DNA from: Tenrec ecaudatus
Lineage: Eukaryota; Chordata; Mammalia; Afrosoricida; Tenrecidae
NCBI RefSeq assembly: GCF_050624435.1
Contig: NC_134539.1
Location: forward strand, 46,222,001 to 46,286,000
DNA length: 64,000 nt
Direction of reading: 5' to 3'
A program made the position numbers and the translations under genes. Positions 1 to 10,809 of the stretch are shown here, one piece after another. Position 1 is the first letter of the stretch. Each line of letters begins with the position of its first letter. The notes under the pieces were generated by a model. It ran no database searches, had not been told where the DNA came from, and was given only the letters and a program-made list of their open reading frames with translations.

Positions 1-259
1 TGTCGCCCGCGTGCGCCGCCTCCGGGCAGCGGCGGCCCACCGTGGTGGAGATGAAGTAGGTGGGCCGCGGCTCGCCGCCATAGCCGCACTTGCAGTACTG
101 GGAGCCCAGGTCCACGATGAGCGCCTTGACCTTGCGCACCTTGCGGGCCTTGGCCTTCAGCTGCGCGCCGGCCTCGGAGCCCGCCAGCGCCTCGCTCTCT
201 CCAGGGTCCCCCTGAGCGGCTCCCATAGGCTTGGGGCTGAGACTGGCCCTGGTCGCCAT
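1..259 (-). CDS. ACTL7B: ACTL7B, actin-like protein 7B (N-terminal part, runs off left edge)
   Basis: Read on the minus strand from the ATG at 259-257, this is an open frame of 86 codons to the window edge with no intron. It starts [11 protein letters not shown], passes a basic stretch (KARKVRKVK, about residues 37-45) and enters the actin fold with [16 protein letters not shown] (about 49-64), the first phosphate-binding loop of the actin family. [12 protein letters not shown] follows. This agrees with ACTL7B as I remember it, not with ACTL7A, which has DLGTGYCKCGFAG. ACTL7B is a spermatid actin-related protein, and the family is intronless. It is divergent from ACTL7A with 3.5 kb between the ATGs. 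The coding DNA is very GC-rich compared with the flank. The remaining C-terminal part (roughly 330 residues in the family) lies to the left of the window. Confidence 0.95.
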   Translation of the reverse strand, partial: MATRASLSPKPMGAAQGDPGESEALAGSEAGAQLKAKARKVRKVKALIVDLGSQYCKCGYGGEPRPTYFISTTVGRRCPEAAHAGD

Positions 260-376
260 TTGCCTTCCTGTCTCACCTTCTCACCATCCACAGCCCGGAG
301 CGCCCTGGGGAGAAGTGACGAGGTGAGGCCCGTTTCCACGGCGCCTTGCCAACCCCCACCCGCTCCCCGGGGATTG

Positions 377-384
377 TGATGTCA
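377..384 (-). promoter_or_regulatory. CRE-like motif upstream of ACTL7B
   Basis: TGATGTCA (TGACATCA on the gene strand) ends 117 nt upstream of the ACTL7B ATG. It differs from the consensus cAMP-response element TGACGTCA by one base. Testis haploid genes are often driven by CREM through such sites. Function is inferred from motif and position only; see the matching motif before ACTL7A. Confidence 0.4.
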
Positions 385-446
385 CTGGGCTGGGGTCCAG
401 TCACGCCGCTGGGGGAAGGGCTCAGCCTTAACGGCCTTTGGTCTAT

Positions 447-475
447 CACATACACACACACACATACACACACAC
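447..475. repeat. (CA)n microsatellite, interrupted
   Basis: Run of CA dinucleotides with two T interruptions, in the ACTL7B upstream region. Confidence 0.9.
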
Positions 476-1717
476 GAATTGGAGTTACAACCAACCTGAT
501 AGGAGGCCCAAGGCAGTTTAAGAAACCTAGGAACCCTGCATGGGCGTGGCGGGGGTGGGGGGTGGGTTGAGGGGCGGGGGCAGGGAGGGTGTGCAACCTC
601 CCCATCCAGCTCCACTCCTGACTCCAGCTTTACACCTTTCCACCCGCCGGCCCAGGGCGAGGATCAATCCTTCCCCAGCGTCTATAGTTAAGCAGGCACC
701 CTGTGTCAGAGGCCCCTCACCTCAGTGACTTTCGGCCTTTTTGACGGGTAAATAAATGGGAGGCTCGGAATGGGAATGACCTGCCCAAAAGCAAGCGCTG
801 AGGAATGTTTGTATTGATATTTTCAACCAGATCTGTCCAACCTCAATGCACCAGGCCTCCTTAAAGCGCCGAGTGCCTTCGCAGGGGCCTTGGCCCTTCC
901 TGCAACGGTCACTAAGCTGGGAGTGAGCACAGCCCAGCGCTGCCAGGTAGTGAGAATGGACGGAGGCCCCAGGCGTAAGCACGGTGGGCGGAGGGGAGAA
1001 TGAGTGGGGACCCGTTTGGAGGGGCAGTCTATTTGATGCGTTCGGAAGGGAGTGCATTATTCAAAGGAAGGAGTCAGAAAACTCTCTAAATGAGATGCTA
1101 CAGAAAGATATGTGGGTAATTCAGTGCACCCCAAGATCAGAGCAGTCTGGGCCAGGACTCAAAGATGGCCGAGGGCACTGGGGAATGGTGGAGGTGGGGG
1201 TGGTGAGACTTCTAGGAGTTCAGGCCTCAAATGCTAAAAGAGCTTGAATTACATGAAGGTCGGTTGGTGAACGCACCGAGACTGCTTGGCTGTCATTGAG
1301 AGTAACACCCGAAGCTGAGAGCCACTGAAGAAGTCCTTCTAAGACTTGAGGGTGGCCTGAGGTGGGTTGTGACAGTGTGAGAAAGAGACAGGGACTGATT
1401 CTAGAGCAGGTAGAAGGCTGACTCCCTTCGAACCAGTCAGTTCTCCAACTGCCCTCAGTTTAATCTGAGACCATGCACCCGGCGTTTGGGACCCTCCTGT
1501 GGGTGTCTTTGACCGCTCAAGCCTCGGAGCTCAGGTGTGGGGCATCAGGAAGAAGGAAGGACACGTCTTTCCCCCCATCCAAGCACAGAAAGATGGGTTG
1601 TCACCCTGAAGGAACGAATTCATTAGCTCTGGGAAGGAACAAAGAAGTTTAAAGTGCCTGTTTGGTAAGGGATCCTCTCCACCAGAAGTCCTTGAGGCAC
1701 AAACGTTGATATATCAA

Positions 1718-1812
1718 AGAGTCAGATTCCTGGGCTCTAGAGAATCAGGTTCAATAAGGCTGGGGTTGAGCGATATGGATTTTTAAGAAAAACTCCAGGT
1801 GATTCGTGGGAA
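1718..1812 (+). mobile_element. MER5-like (hAT-Charlie) DNA transposon relic
   Basis: The stretch 'cagattcctgggct...gaatcaggttcaataaggctggggt...actccaggtgatt' follows the order of the MER5 consensus core as I remember it (a 'gattcctgggcc' block, a 'gattcagtaggtctggggt' block, then 'ccaggtgat'). Very diverged, non-autonomous and ancient in placental mammals. Confidence 0.5.
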
Positions 1813-2244
1813 GAAGGTTGGGCATTGGCCTTTTTGTCACTCGATTTTCCTTCTTCCTTCCCACACCTTTCCTTTGCTGGTCAGAATGATAGTCTAAACA
1901 AGCCCAAAGGAATAAGGGGTCACCTGAACCCCAGCCTCCACTACCTTGAGACCTGGCAACTGGCTGCCACCACCAACGGTTCTGATCAACAGCACCACAG
2001 ACCGTGCCAGGCAGTGAGTAAGAGAAAACAGAGTAGAACGCAATTCAAAATCACTTAAAAATGATCAAATACTGGTCTGTGAGCGACTAGCAGAAGCCCT
2101 GAGACTGAGACCCTTAGGCACCCTTCAAGCCTGTACCCGAACCCGCCCCTGAGGGTCCTCTTTCAGCCAAAGGAAAGCCAGAGATAGGCCTATAAACTAC
2201 AACACCCTTGAGAGACCACCGTCAACCACATCCACCACCCGAGA

Positions 2245-2800
2245 CCAAAATGGCAGACTTTACCCCAAACCAAAGCTCAGAAGGCTGGTAGGCAGGAAAG
2301 AATTGACATACGACCCAGCCATCCCACCCCTCGGTAGGCAGCCCAACGCGGGGACGCAGACCGATGCTCTCACCAAGGTGTGCTGCAGCTGGATTCACAA
2401 GGTGAAAGCAGCCCCGGGTCATCAACAGACAAACGGACAAACAGCACGCGGCATGTGCAGACCATGAAATACTGTCCTGTCACACACAGGCATGACGTTC
2501 TGCAACGTGCTAGGACATGGAGGAAAACCTGCTGCTGAGTGAAATGAGCTGAACACAAAGGGCAAATAGGGTCAGAGTTCCCTTACGTGAAATGCCTAGA
2601 GAAGCCAGGCGTGGAAGGCATCTTGGTCACGCCAGTGGGCTAGGCGGATGTGGGAATGGGGCGCTACTGCTTCACGGGTCTCGAGTTTCTGTCGGGGTGA
2701 TGAAAGGCTTGGGAAACTGATAGAAGTGGCGGCTGACAGCACTGTGTGATGGATGCCACTGAACGGTGCCCTCGAGAAATGGCCAACAGTGCCGTTTAGC
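2245..2800 (+). mobile_element. Ancient L1 (L1M-type) 3' end
   Basis: Phrases of the L1 ORF2 end and 3' UTR appear in the right order: 'gacccagccatccca' near 2316, 'catcaacagacaaacggacaaaca' near 2418, 'aaatactgtcctgt' near 2467, 'tgagtgaaatgagctgaacacaaa' near 2538, then 'gatgccactgaacggt' near 2752. Too decayed for any reading frame. Confidence 0.55.
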
Positions 2801-3617
2801 TGCTGTGGTCTATCTCCCCCCATGAGCATTGTCGAATGAAAGGGCAAGGAAAGGGAGTTCCCAAGGAGCCAATGAGAGAGAAACTGCCTAGCACGGTCAC
2901 CACCGCCCCGTAGTAGCTTTCTCCTCAGAGGAGCAAGCGGGCTCATGAAAATCAAATCAGGCTGCATCAATCTTCGACGGCCCATGAGCTGTACACCCTC
3001 CCGGCCCGCCTGCCTCTCCGTCCTGCCACGCCGGTGCGGACGTCCAGCTCGGACAGGGGCACCCTTGGCCTGGAAAGTCACATCATCAGTAGGTTTTGAC
3101 TCTGTAGGCCACAGTTTCCCAGGCAACAACTCAGACCCAACGCTTCAGTGTCAGAGCAGCCGCCAGCAATAGGTCACCGCGGTGGCAGTGTTCCAGTACA
3201 GTGTCATTTGCACAAACAGGCCAGCAGCTAAATGCCGCGCCCCGGGGGTTCCAAGTTGCTGCAATAACTCCTCGCCACCCGCGGCTCTCTTCCTTCCCCC
3301 TTCGGGACTGCCATTCCAGCCACCCAACTCTGCCAGCCTCCCTACATTCCCTCTTCCCACTGTCCAACAGGTACGTATTTGGGGTATTGTCTGCCTCCCC
3401 CTCAACCCAGTCCCCCACCCCCGACTACAGAGACTTTTTGCCTGTGTTCCTGTTGTATATTCCCAACTGCCTTTCACAGAGCAAACAGTTAATAAATACG
3501 AATCGATGGAAGGAATCTAGTTCATTGATACCTTTAGGAAAAAAGAAACCCGGTTGGCAACTGCTGCCCAACAGGGGACAGCGTGTGGGAGCCCCTAGAA
3601 AGGCCTAGGTCACTGGA

Positions 3618-3625
3618 TGATGTCA
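3618..3625 (+). promoter_or_regulatory. CRE-like motif upstream of ACTL7A
   Basis: TGATGTCA ends 116 nt before the ACTL7A ATG. A second near-match, TGATGTCG, follows at 3633-3640. The same octamer sits 117 nt before the ATG of ACTL7B, which makes a shared germ-cell promoter element plausible. Activity is not shown by sequence alone. Confidence 0.45.
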
Positions 3626-3741
3626 TAATCAGTGATGTCGCCTTTGGGAAGACTCGGACGTTACCTTCTGTTTCAGGCCTTTCGGGCCTTGGAGCCGGCA
3701 GGATCAGGAAGCTTTCTGAGAGCAGGCCGTCTCTCGAGAGG

Positions 3742-5055
3742 ATGTGGATGTCCCAGTCCCAGGGGACAGTCATAGGGGACGGGCCTGCCAGCAAGGTGAA
3801 TGAGCAGGTGTCCCTCCAGAGCCACGCCCTCCAGAGCGCCTCCTTAACGGACGGCCCTGCCAAGCGAGCACTGTGGGTCCGTCGGAATCGATTGATGCCG
3901 GAAAACTCGATGCAATCAGCCATGGCCATGGAGAAGCCCAAGCCACAGGTGACCAAGGCAGTGGTCGTGGACCTGGGCACCGGCTACTGTAAATGTGGCT
4001 TTGCTGGCCTGCCGAAGCCTACCCATGTCATCTCATCAACCGTCGGCAAGCCTTACATGGAGACGGCCAAAACCGGGGATAATCGGAAAGAGACCTTCGT
4101 GGGCCACGAGCTCCTCTGTCCTGAGGTCCGCCTCAAGCTCACCAATCCTCTGCGACACGGCATCATCGTGGACTGGGATTCCGTGCAGGACATCTGGGAC
4201 TATCTCTTCCGGCATGAGATGAAGATTGCCCCCGATGAGCACGCCGCCTTGGTCTCAGACCCTCCGCTGAGTCCTCACACCAACCGAGAGAAGTATGCCG
4301 AGATGCTCTTTGAGACCTTCAACACGCCCGCCATGCATATAGCTTACCAGTCCCGCCTGTCCATGTATTCATATGGGAGGACCTCCGGTCTGGTGGTGGA
4401 GGTGGGCCACGGCGTGTCCTACGTGGTCCCCATCTACGAGGGTTATCCCCTGCCCAGTATCACCGGGAGGCTGGACTACGCAGGCTCAGACCTGACCACT
4501 TACCTGATGAGCCTGATGAACCAGTCAGGGAAATACTTCACCGAGGACCAGATGTACATCATGGAGGACATCAAGAAGAAATGCTGCTTTGTGGCCCTGG
4601 ACCCTCTGACAGAGAAGAAAGTGCCACCTCCCGAGCACATGGTCCAGTACACCCTGCCAGATGGGCACGAGATCGCCCTGGGCCAGGAGCGGTTCCTCTG
4701 CTCAGAGATGTTCTTCAAGCCGTCTCTGATCAAGTCCATGCAGCTGGGCCTGCACACCCAGACTGTATCCTGCCTCAACAAGTGTGATGTCGCCCTCAAG
4801 CGGGACCTCATGGGGAACATCCTGCTCTGCGGAGGCAGCACCATGCTCCGGGGGTTCCCCAACCGCCTGCAGAAGGAGCTCAGCAGCATGTGTCCCAACG
4901 ACTCGCCCCAAGTAAACGTGCTGCCGGAAAGAGACACGGCAGTGTGGACTGGCGGCTCCATCCTCGCTTCGCTCCAGGGCTTCCAGCCACTGTGGGTCCA
5001 TCGCTCCGAGTACTATGAGCATGGGCCTTTCTTCCTCTACAGAAGATGCTTTTGA
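3742..5055 (+). CDS. ACTL7A: ACTL7A, actin-like protein 7A (complete, intronless)
   Basis: 437 codons, close to the 435 I remember for human. The ATG at 3742 is the first in-frame ATG (A at -3, a good context); the frame stays open upstream only from a GTG at 3583, so no longer product is expected. Residues 1-60 are a variable N-terminal extension (GDGPASKV, DGPAKRALWVRR) typical of ACTL7A. The actin fold follows: phosphate-1 loop VVVDLGTGYCKCGFAG (74-89), phosphate-2 loop VVEVGHGVSYVVPIYEGYPL (218-237), adenosine loop LLCGGSTMLRGFPNRLQKEL (361-380), C-terminus YRRCF. The family is spermatid-specific, located in the subacrosomal layer and needed for acrosome attachment and fertility. Actin Gln137 is kept as Q203, but actin Asp154 and Asp157 are E220 and H223, so actin-like ATP hydrolysis is doubtful. 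It stands alone, tail-to-tail with ELP1. Confidence 0.98.
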   Translation: MWMSQSQGTVIGDGPASKVNEQVSLQSHALQSASLTDGPAKRALWVRRNRLMPENSMQSAMAMEKPKPQVTKAVVVDLGTGYCKCGFAGLPKPTHVISSTVGKPYMETAKTGDNRKETFVGHELLCPEVRLKLTNPLRHGIIVDWDSVQDIWDYLFRHEMKIAPDEHAALVSDPPLSPHTNREKYAEMLFETFNTPAMHIAYQSRLSMYSYGRTSGLVVEVGHGVSYVVPIYEGYPLPSITGRLDYAGSDLTTYLMSLMNQSGKYFTEDQMYIMEDIKKKCCFVALDPLTEKKVPPPEHMVQYTLPDGHEIALGQERFLCSEMFFKPSLIKSMQLGLHTQTVSCLNKCDVALKRDLMGNILLCGGSTMLRGFPNRLQKELSSMCPNDSPQVNVLPERDTAVWTGGSILASLQGFQPLWVHRSEYYEHGPFFLYRRCF

Positions 5056-5160
5056 GCTCCGCAATGAGGCATGGTGGCTACGTCTGCAACGTGCCGGCTT
5101 TGTTGGGGGAGCACCCACCTGGCACAGCGGGCTCTGAGCCCGCACACTCCCTGCTGTCCT

Positions 5161-5166
5161 ATTAAA
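5161..5166 (+). terminator. ACTL7A poly(A) signal ATTAAA
   Basis: ATTAAA lies 106 nt after the stop codon and is the first canonical or common-variant signal downstream, giving a short 3' UTR. GT-rich sequence is limited downstream, so the call rests on motif and distance. Confidence 0.5.
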
Positions 5167-5958
5167 CCCTCAAGTTCCCCTTCGCCCGCGTTTATTTCCT
5201 GCTTCTGAAGAACAACTCCGCACAGGTGGCATCTGCCTTTACGCGATACATTTGCCCGCGCAGAACGAGGAGGGGAGCGGGGGGAGGGGTGGAAGACACG
5301 CATCAGATGTAGTTGGCTAGTCTCATTTTCTTGGGAGAAAATGGATCTACCATGAGTTTGCCCCTTTTGTGGATTCCCCATTTTAGGAAATACTTTATTG
5401 TCCCATTTGGCTTGGAACGGGGAGTGCAAAGGGGCTAGATTATGGAGTAAATGCTGCTGACTCCTTCCACTAATTAACAAAAAGCTGGGGAACAGCCTAC
5501 ACAAATGTCTGGCCCCTGCTGACCCGTCCTTTCTCTCATGTCTCAGCGTGGCTGCCTGGCAATGCTGAGAATATTACATGTGTCTTAAGAGTGTGGTAGA
5601 GATGTCCTCTTTTTGGACATTGGGCTAAGAGGTATCTTGCGGCGTCCACACCAACATGTACAGGTTAATACGGCAGTTATTCTCCACACCTGGAGAATCT
5701 CCCACCTGAGTACATTCTGCAGCAGACCACAGGAGGCAGCGCAGGGATTTGAAGTGGGCTCCAGGTGGTGGCTCCTGGTCCTGGAACTGCAGCGAATGTC
5801 GTGGGGGGCCGCCCCAGGCCAGGTTCTCTCAGAGGGGCCCGAAGAAGCACAGCAATGGTTTGTGGCCAGGAGCGAACGCACGTCAGGGCCCAGCAGGTTC
5901 TGTGGGATACATGCTGGAGGTGGATGTGGTGGGAACACTCATTGTTGAGAATACACTC

Positions 5959-5968
5959 GTGTGTGTGT

Positions 5969-6000
<32 letters not shown>
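5959..6000. repeat. (GT)n microsatellite
   Basis: About 42 nt of GT with a single GG interruption. Confidence 0.95.
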
Positions 6001-6003
<3 letters not shown>

Positions 6004-6176
6004 GTCTCTCCCCTTTCTCCAAAATTCAGAGCTTGAACAACACAGGCAGATAGCAGACACCTGGTGAACAGCAGACAATTGTGGGAAGAACATGGGCTTC
6101 TGAACTCTGTGGTTCAAAGACCATTTGTTACCATTTGTTTGCTCGCCCATGAAATCGCGTACTAGCGGTTGCATCT

Positions 6177-6345
6177 GGAGTCCTTGAGGCCTAGTGGTAC
6201 GAGTGGGGCTGTGATCACATGGTCAGCAGTTCGAAACCACCAGGAGCTCCACGTATAGAATTATAGTCTCGGAAACCCAGAGGAACAGTTCTACTCTGTC
6301 CTAGAAGGTCACCAAGAGTCGGAATGGCAGTGAGATCTTATAGAC
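6177..6345 (+). mobile_element. AfroSINE
   Basis: tRNA-like head 'ggagtccttgaggcctagtggtacg', B-box region 'cagttcgaaaccaccagg', tail 'cagttctactctgtcctag...gagtcggaatggcagtgag'. A full-length but worn copy, recognisable by comparison with the better copies at 41281 and 61950. Confidence 0.8.
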
Positions 6346-7317
6346 ATCTACCTCTTCGACAGTTTAAGTAGAGTGACTATAGAGAAAACCAACTGTCCTC
6401 AATGTGCTCTATCTTCAGATCCTTTTAGGTTAAGGACCACCCCCACCCCCCACCAAAGAAAAAAACCAGACGAATATCTTGATGAGAGGAGTGTTCTGGT
6501 TCTGGAGAATGAGTCTACACCATGCTGAGCCTTAACATGACATTGCACTTAAAAGGCAAAACAGCAACAGAAGACTGAATAGTAGCCCATTCCTTAGAAG
6601 CTACTTGCATGAATTTTCAGCAGATCCTAATTGTTCTAGTAAAAATAATTACCAACGAACAGTTCAATAGCTAAAACGCATCTTAGGTTTTCAATCAGCA
6701 GTACTTCCTGATTTATGTGACCTTTGATGTCTGTAGGTATTTTTGGTTACTGTAGTACTTTGGGGTGGGGTGGGGGCTTGTTTACTACTGAGATCCACCT
6801 GACAGACTCCCACAGCAAAGAAATGTCAATAGTGTTGAGGTTGATATGCGTCTTGGCCAGAGGAGCAAAGAGCCTGGAGGAAAGCACGGCTCGGGGACCA
6901 TGGGGTGGCTGACCGTGGGAATGAGGCACGGGCCAGGGCGTAGGAAGCAGAGTAGGCTCAGCTCCAGGGACATGGGCACAAGAGCAGAACTTCAGACTTG
7001 CCAAATGTCACATTAACCTTGACTTGTCTCCAGCCTCTAAGAGTCTCATCCCTATTTCAGTTACTAATTTGGGGAAAAAAAAACAAGGCAGGAAAACGAA
7101 AGATTCCCAAGGACTTGTTCCAGGTTGTTGTTCCACACAGGCGCATGGGTCTGTCGGCTGGCCCGAGACTAGCGAGTATTTCATTTTGCTTCCCAACCTG
7201 GTGGTCACCTTGATCTTACTCAGAATCATCAGTTTTCTTCCTTAAAATATACATTCAGTTGTTGTTAGACAAATCTCTCAAATCAAGTGTATATGTACTG
7301 TTTTATATATACCAAAA

Positions 7318-9980
7318 GGGCTTCAAAAATTTGTGGGACTATGGAAATCGATCTGGCAATATCTAAAACAGATGGAAATCGAGTTATCATACAACCTAGC
7401 AATCCCCCTACCTAGAAGAGGCAAGAAACAAACCACGGCCAGACATCTGTGCTCCAATGTTCATTGCAGCACAGTTCACAATTGCCAGGAGTTGGAAACA
7501 GCCTAAATTTCCATCAACAGATGAGTGGATTAAAAAACTGTGGTATATACATACAATGGAGTACTACGCATCACTAAAAAGCAGCGATGAACGTATGAAG
7601 CACATTGCTGCATGGGAAGAACTGGAAGAAATCACGCTAAGCGAATTAAGCCAAGCACAAAATGACAAGTACAACATGAGTCCACTGAGGTAAGCTTAAA
7701 AAAAATGCAAAAGGGGCATAGGGAAAAAGCTACTGTATGCAAACATTCCTGGGGTGAGGACCAGGTAGTATGGCAGGGACCAAACCAAATACAGGGATAC
7801 ATATGGTAGCCAAATAAAAATGGGGTGGGGAAAGGAAAAAATAATAAAAAAGAAATGGGTAGTGGGGGCACAGGGTACTAACCCACCCAAGGGGAGGATA
7901 TTATTCATATCTCCACAGGCAAAGAGGGACCAGACTTTAACCCAGTGCTCCTTGATGTGAATGCAACATGCTGGCATGGAGCAGGGAACGAGTGGAGAGA
8001 GGTCTGAGGGGCCGGCCCCAATCCCAACTATTACGTGGACACCTCCCTCGCCCCACCCCAGAAGAATTTATTTCAAAGGACGGCATTGAATCTGCAGTTC
8101 CGGGAGAGAGACATATCTGATCAGAGCACACGGGAGCAAATGAAGGGGGAGGAAGAAAGAGTGGAGCACATCCTGGTCCACCAGGCCTTGAGGACGATGT
8201 TCCTGACTAGAGCAGTCAGTCCAGAGAGGACCACATGGCCAGCCCCACTATGAGACATGACGTCCCTCACTGACTTATAGCCCTACAGGGGACAGCACCA
8301 GAGACAGTGTGGAAATTGCACCCGATCTGATCCCGCCACACTGAGGCAAAAACACTAAGGCGTGCAACAGAACAGCGAGGGTATGGAGTGGTGAGGTCCC
8401 CAGAGAATGCTAAAGGTGGACTTTGGGTCCAGGGCATGATGCCCCCACAGACAGGACTGGAAAACAATCCTAAAGGCCAACAAACAGTCCTCGAACTAAT
8501 TACAAGCTTTTCTTTCTTGTTGTGTTGTTTTGTTGTTGCTGTTTTTTGTCATTGGTTTGTTGTTGTTTTGTTGTATATTGTTGCTTGGTTTTGCGTTATT
8601 ATCTCCGCAGGTCTGTCTAAATAAGATAGGCTGGATGAACAATCTGGAGGAGAAAACAACGGGACCAACAGTTCTGGGGGGACATGAGAGAGGGGGAGCT
8701 GGGGTGAAAGGAAGTGGTGTTAACAAACCCAGGGACAAGGGAACAACAAGTGATCCAAATGGGTGGTGAGGAGGGTGTAGGAGGCCTGGTAGGGCGTGAT
8801 CAAGGGTAATGTAGCCAAGAGGAATTACTGAAACCCAAATGAAGACTGAGCATGATAGTGGGATAAGAGGAAAATCAAAGGATAGTGGGACAAGAGGAAA
8901 GAGCTAGGAGGCAAAGGGAATTTATAGAGGTCTAAATAAAGGCATGTATATATGCAAATATATTTATATATGAGGATGGGGAAATAGAGCTATGTGCACA
9001 TATTTATAGGTTTAGTGCTGAAGTAGCAGGATATTGGGCCTCCACTCAAGTACTCTCTCAATGCAAGAATACTTTCTTCTATTAAATTGGCATTCTATGA
9101 TGCTCACCTTCCCAATATAACCATTGAAGACAAAGCAGGTGAAAAAGCAAATGTGGTGAAGAAAGCTGATGGTGTCCGGCTATTAAAAGATACAGCGTCT
9201 GGGGTCTTAAAAGCTTGAAGGTAAACAAGCGACCATCTAGCTCAGAAGCAACAAAGCCCACATGGAAGAAGCACACCAGCCTGTGTGATCACGAGGTGTT
9301 GAAGAAATCAGGTTATCAGGCATCATCAGAACAAAAAATTATATCATAGTGAATGAAGGGGGGAGTGCAGAGTGGAGACCCAAAGCCCATTTGTAGGCTA
9401 CTGGACATCCCCTTACAGAAGGATCTTGGGGAGGAGACAAGCCAGTCAGGGTGCAATGTAGCAATGATGAAAAATACAACTTTCCTCTAGTTCTTAAATG
9501 CTTCCTCCTCCCCCACTATCATGATCCCAATTCTACCTTACAAATCTGGCCAGACCAGAGGATGTACACTGGTACAGATAGGAACTGGAAACACAGGGAA
9601 TCCAGGACAGATGATCCCCTCAGGACCAGTGCTGAGAGTGGCGATACTGGAAGGGTGGAGTGGAACGAGGGAACCGATGACAAGGATCTACATGTGACCT
9701 CCTCCCTGGAGAACAGAAAACAGAAAAGTGGGTGAAGGGAGACGTCAGACAGGACAAGATAATACAAAATATTAATTGATAAATTATCAAAGGTTCACGA
9801 AGGAGGGGAGAACAGGGAGGGAGGGGAAAAAATGAAGAGCTGATGCCAGGGGCTTAAGTGGAGAGCAAATGTTTTGAGAATGATGAGGGCAATGAATGTA
9901 CAAGTGTGTTACACAAATGATGTATGTATGGATTGTGATAAGAGCTGTATGAGCCCCTAGTAAAACGATTTTAAAAAAAT
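7318..9980 (+). mobile_element. L1 retrotransposon, 5'-truncated: ORF2 end plus very long 3' UTR
   Basis: 7457-7693 encodes the usual C-terminal end of L1 ORF2 (motifs AQFTIARSWKQPKFPSTDEW, LWYIHTMEYYASLK); the ORF2 frame closes there. About 2.3 kb of 3' UTR follows, with a GT/T-rich stretch (8510-8600), a G-rich purine tract (about 9800-9830) and an end with 'tatgagcccctagtaaaacgatt'. The same 3' end recurs at 13.2, 22.7, 26.4, 36.4, 45.2 and 59.3 kb, which defines the family. No intact ORF, so not mobile. The 3' UTR is long for an L1. Confidence 0.85.
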
Positions 9981-10803
9981 TATGGGAAATGTGATTTTAA
10001 AATAATGGATTTTTTTCACCATCTTTTTAAAGTGCACTCATAGATAGTGTTTTCATAAGAAAATAATCATGGCAGTGCGCATCTATGCTGTAAAACACTA
10101 GCTTCAGCCTCGGTTTAAAGAAACGTAGGGGTGAACTATTTTGATGGATGCAGACAATCCCAATTGTAGCCCGATGTTTGGGGCACCAGAGGAAGCCATC
10201 TGCCGCGACAAATTCAAGGAACGAGCTGAAGGCCTTTGCCCTACAGAATGATATGGTTTGGGGCAGACTCCAAGTTTTTGGAAGAGCTGTATACTCTTCT
10301 AGCACTTGACAGAATCATTTCCCCAAATTAGGCATTTCTCACTGAAGCAAGTCTCTCTTCTTCGCATACACAATACTCGTACACACTCCATAATTCTTCC
10401 GTGGCTTTGTCTTCCCTCTGGAAGGTCTGCTGCTGCCGCCCAGTCATCTCACAAGCAACACCAATCCAGTCTGGGCCAGAAGAGAGTAGCCGGCAGTGAT
10501 GCGTGTTCACACCGATTCTGACTGCATCAGTACATTAGGGATTTAAACGTAAATAAAAATGAACCTCACTGTCAACACGCACATTCGCATTTCCATGCAT
10601 CTCCATGGGACCTGTCTCCCATTCCGCAAGCTTGTTTCAGCATCACCCCGGTATGCTTCTACAGGCATAGCACTACAGCCTATTTCCAAGCTCCAGAAGC
10701 CCCTGTCCCCCTCACTGCCGGGCCGCCACGCCCACGAGCAGTGAGTCAACAAGGATTCCCTGCAAGAAGCAAGACCTCCTGTTTTTGTGTATTTCTTCAA
10801 TGT

Positions 10804-10809
10804 TTTATT
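10804..10809 (-). terminator. ELP1 poly(A) signal AATAAA
   Basis: Minus strand reads TTTCACAATAAAACATTG. It is the only AATAAA I found on the minus strand between the ELP1 stop and the ACTL7A side within 1.2 kb. It lies inside sequence that matches the 3' end of old L1M elements. Confidence 0.5.

Larger units (their letters stand above)
260..3617. other. Head-to-head intergenic region between ACTL7B and ACTL7A
   Basis: About 3.4 kb between the two divergent start codons. Apart from the CRE-like site, the CA repeat, a MER5-like relic and an old L1 end (listed separately) I recognise nothing. Short open frames on both strands, for example 2596-3129 minus, lack any family signature and are probably chance. 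Confidence 0.7.
5167..10784. other. Tail-to-tail intergenic region between ACTL7A and ELP1
   Basis: Holds a GT microsatellite, an AfroSINE and a 2.7-kb L1 3' end (listed separately). Outside these (5167-5958, 6346-7317, 9981-10784) I see no gene, RNA or clear repeat. Confidence 0.7.

Noticed and set aside
2596-3129. 177-codon open frame on the minus strand between the ACTL7 genes
   Set aside because: No recognisable domain, overlaps the old L1 relic, no promoter or splice context; chance frame in GC-rich DNA.
3583-3741. Upstream in-frame extension of ACTL7A by 53 codons
   Set aside because: It opens with GTG, contains no ATG, and the ATG at 3742 aligns with the known ACTL7A N-terminus.
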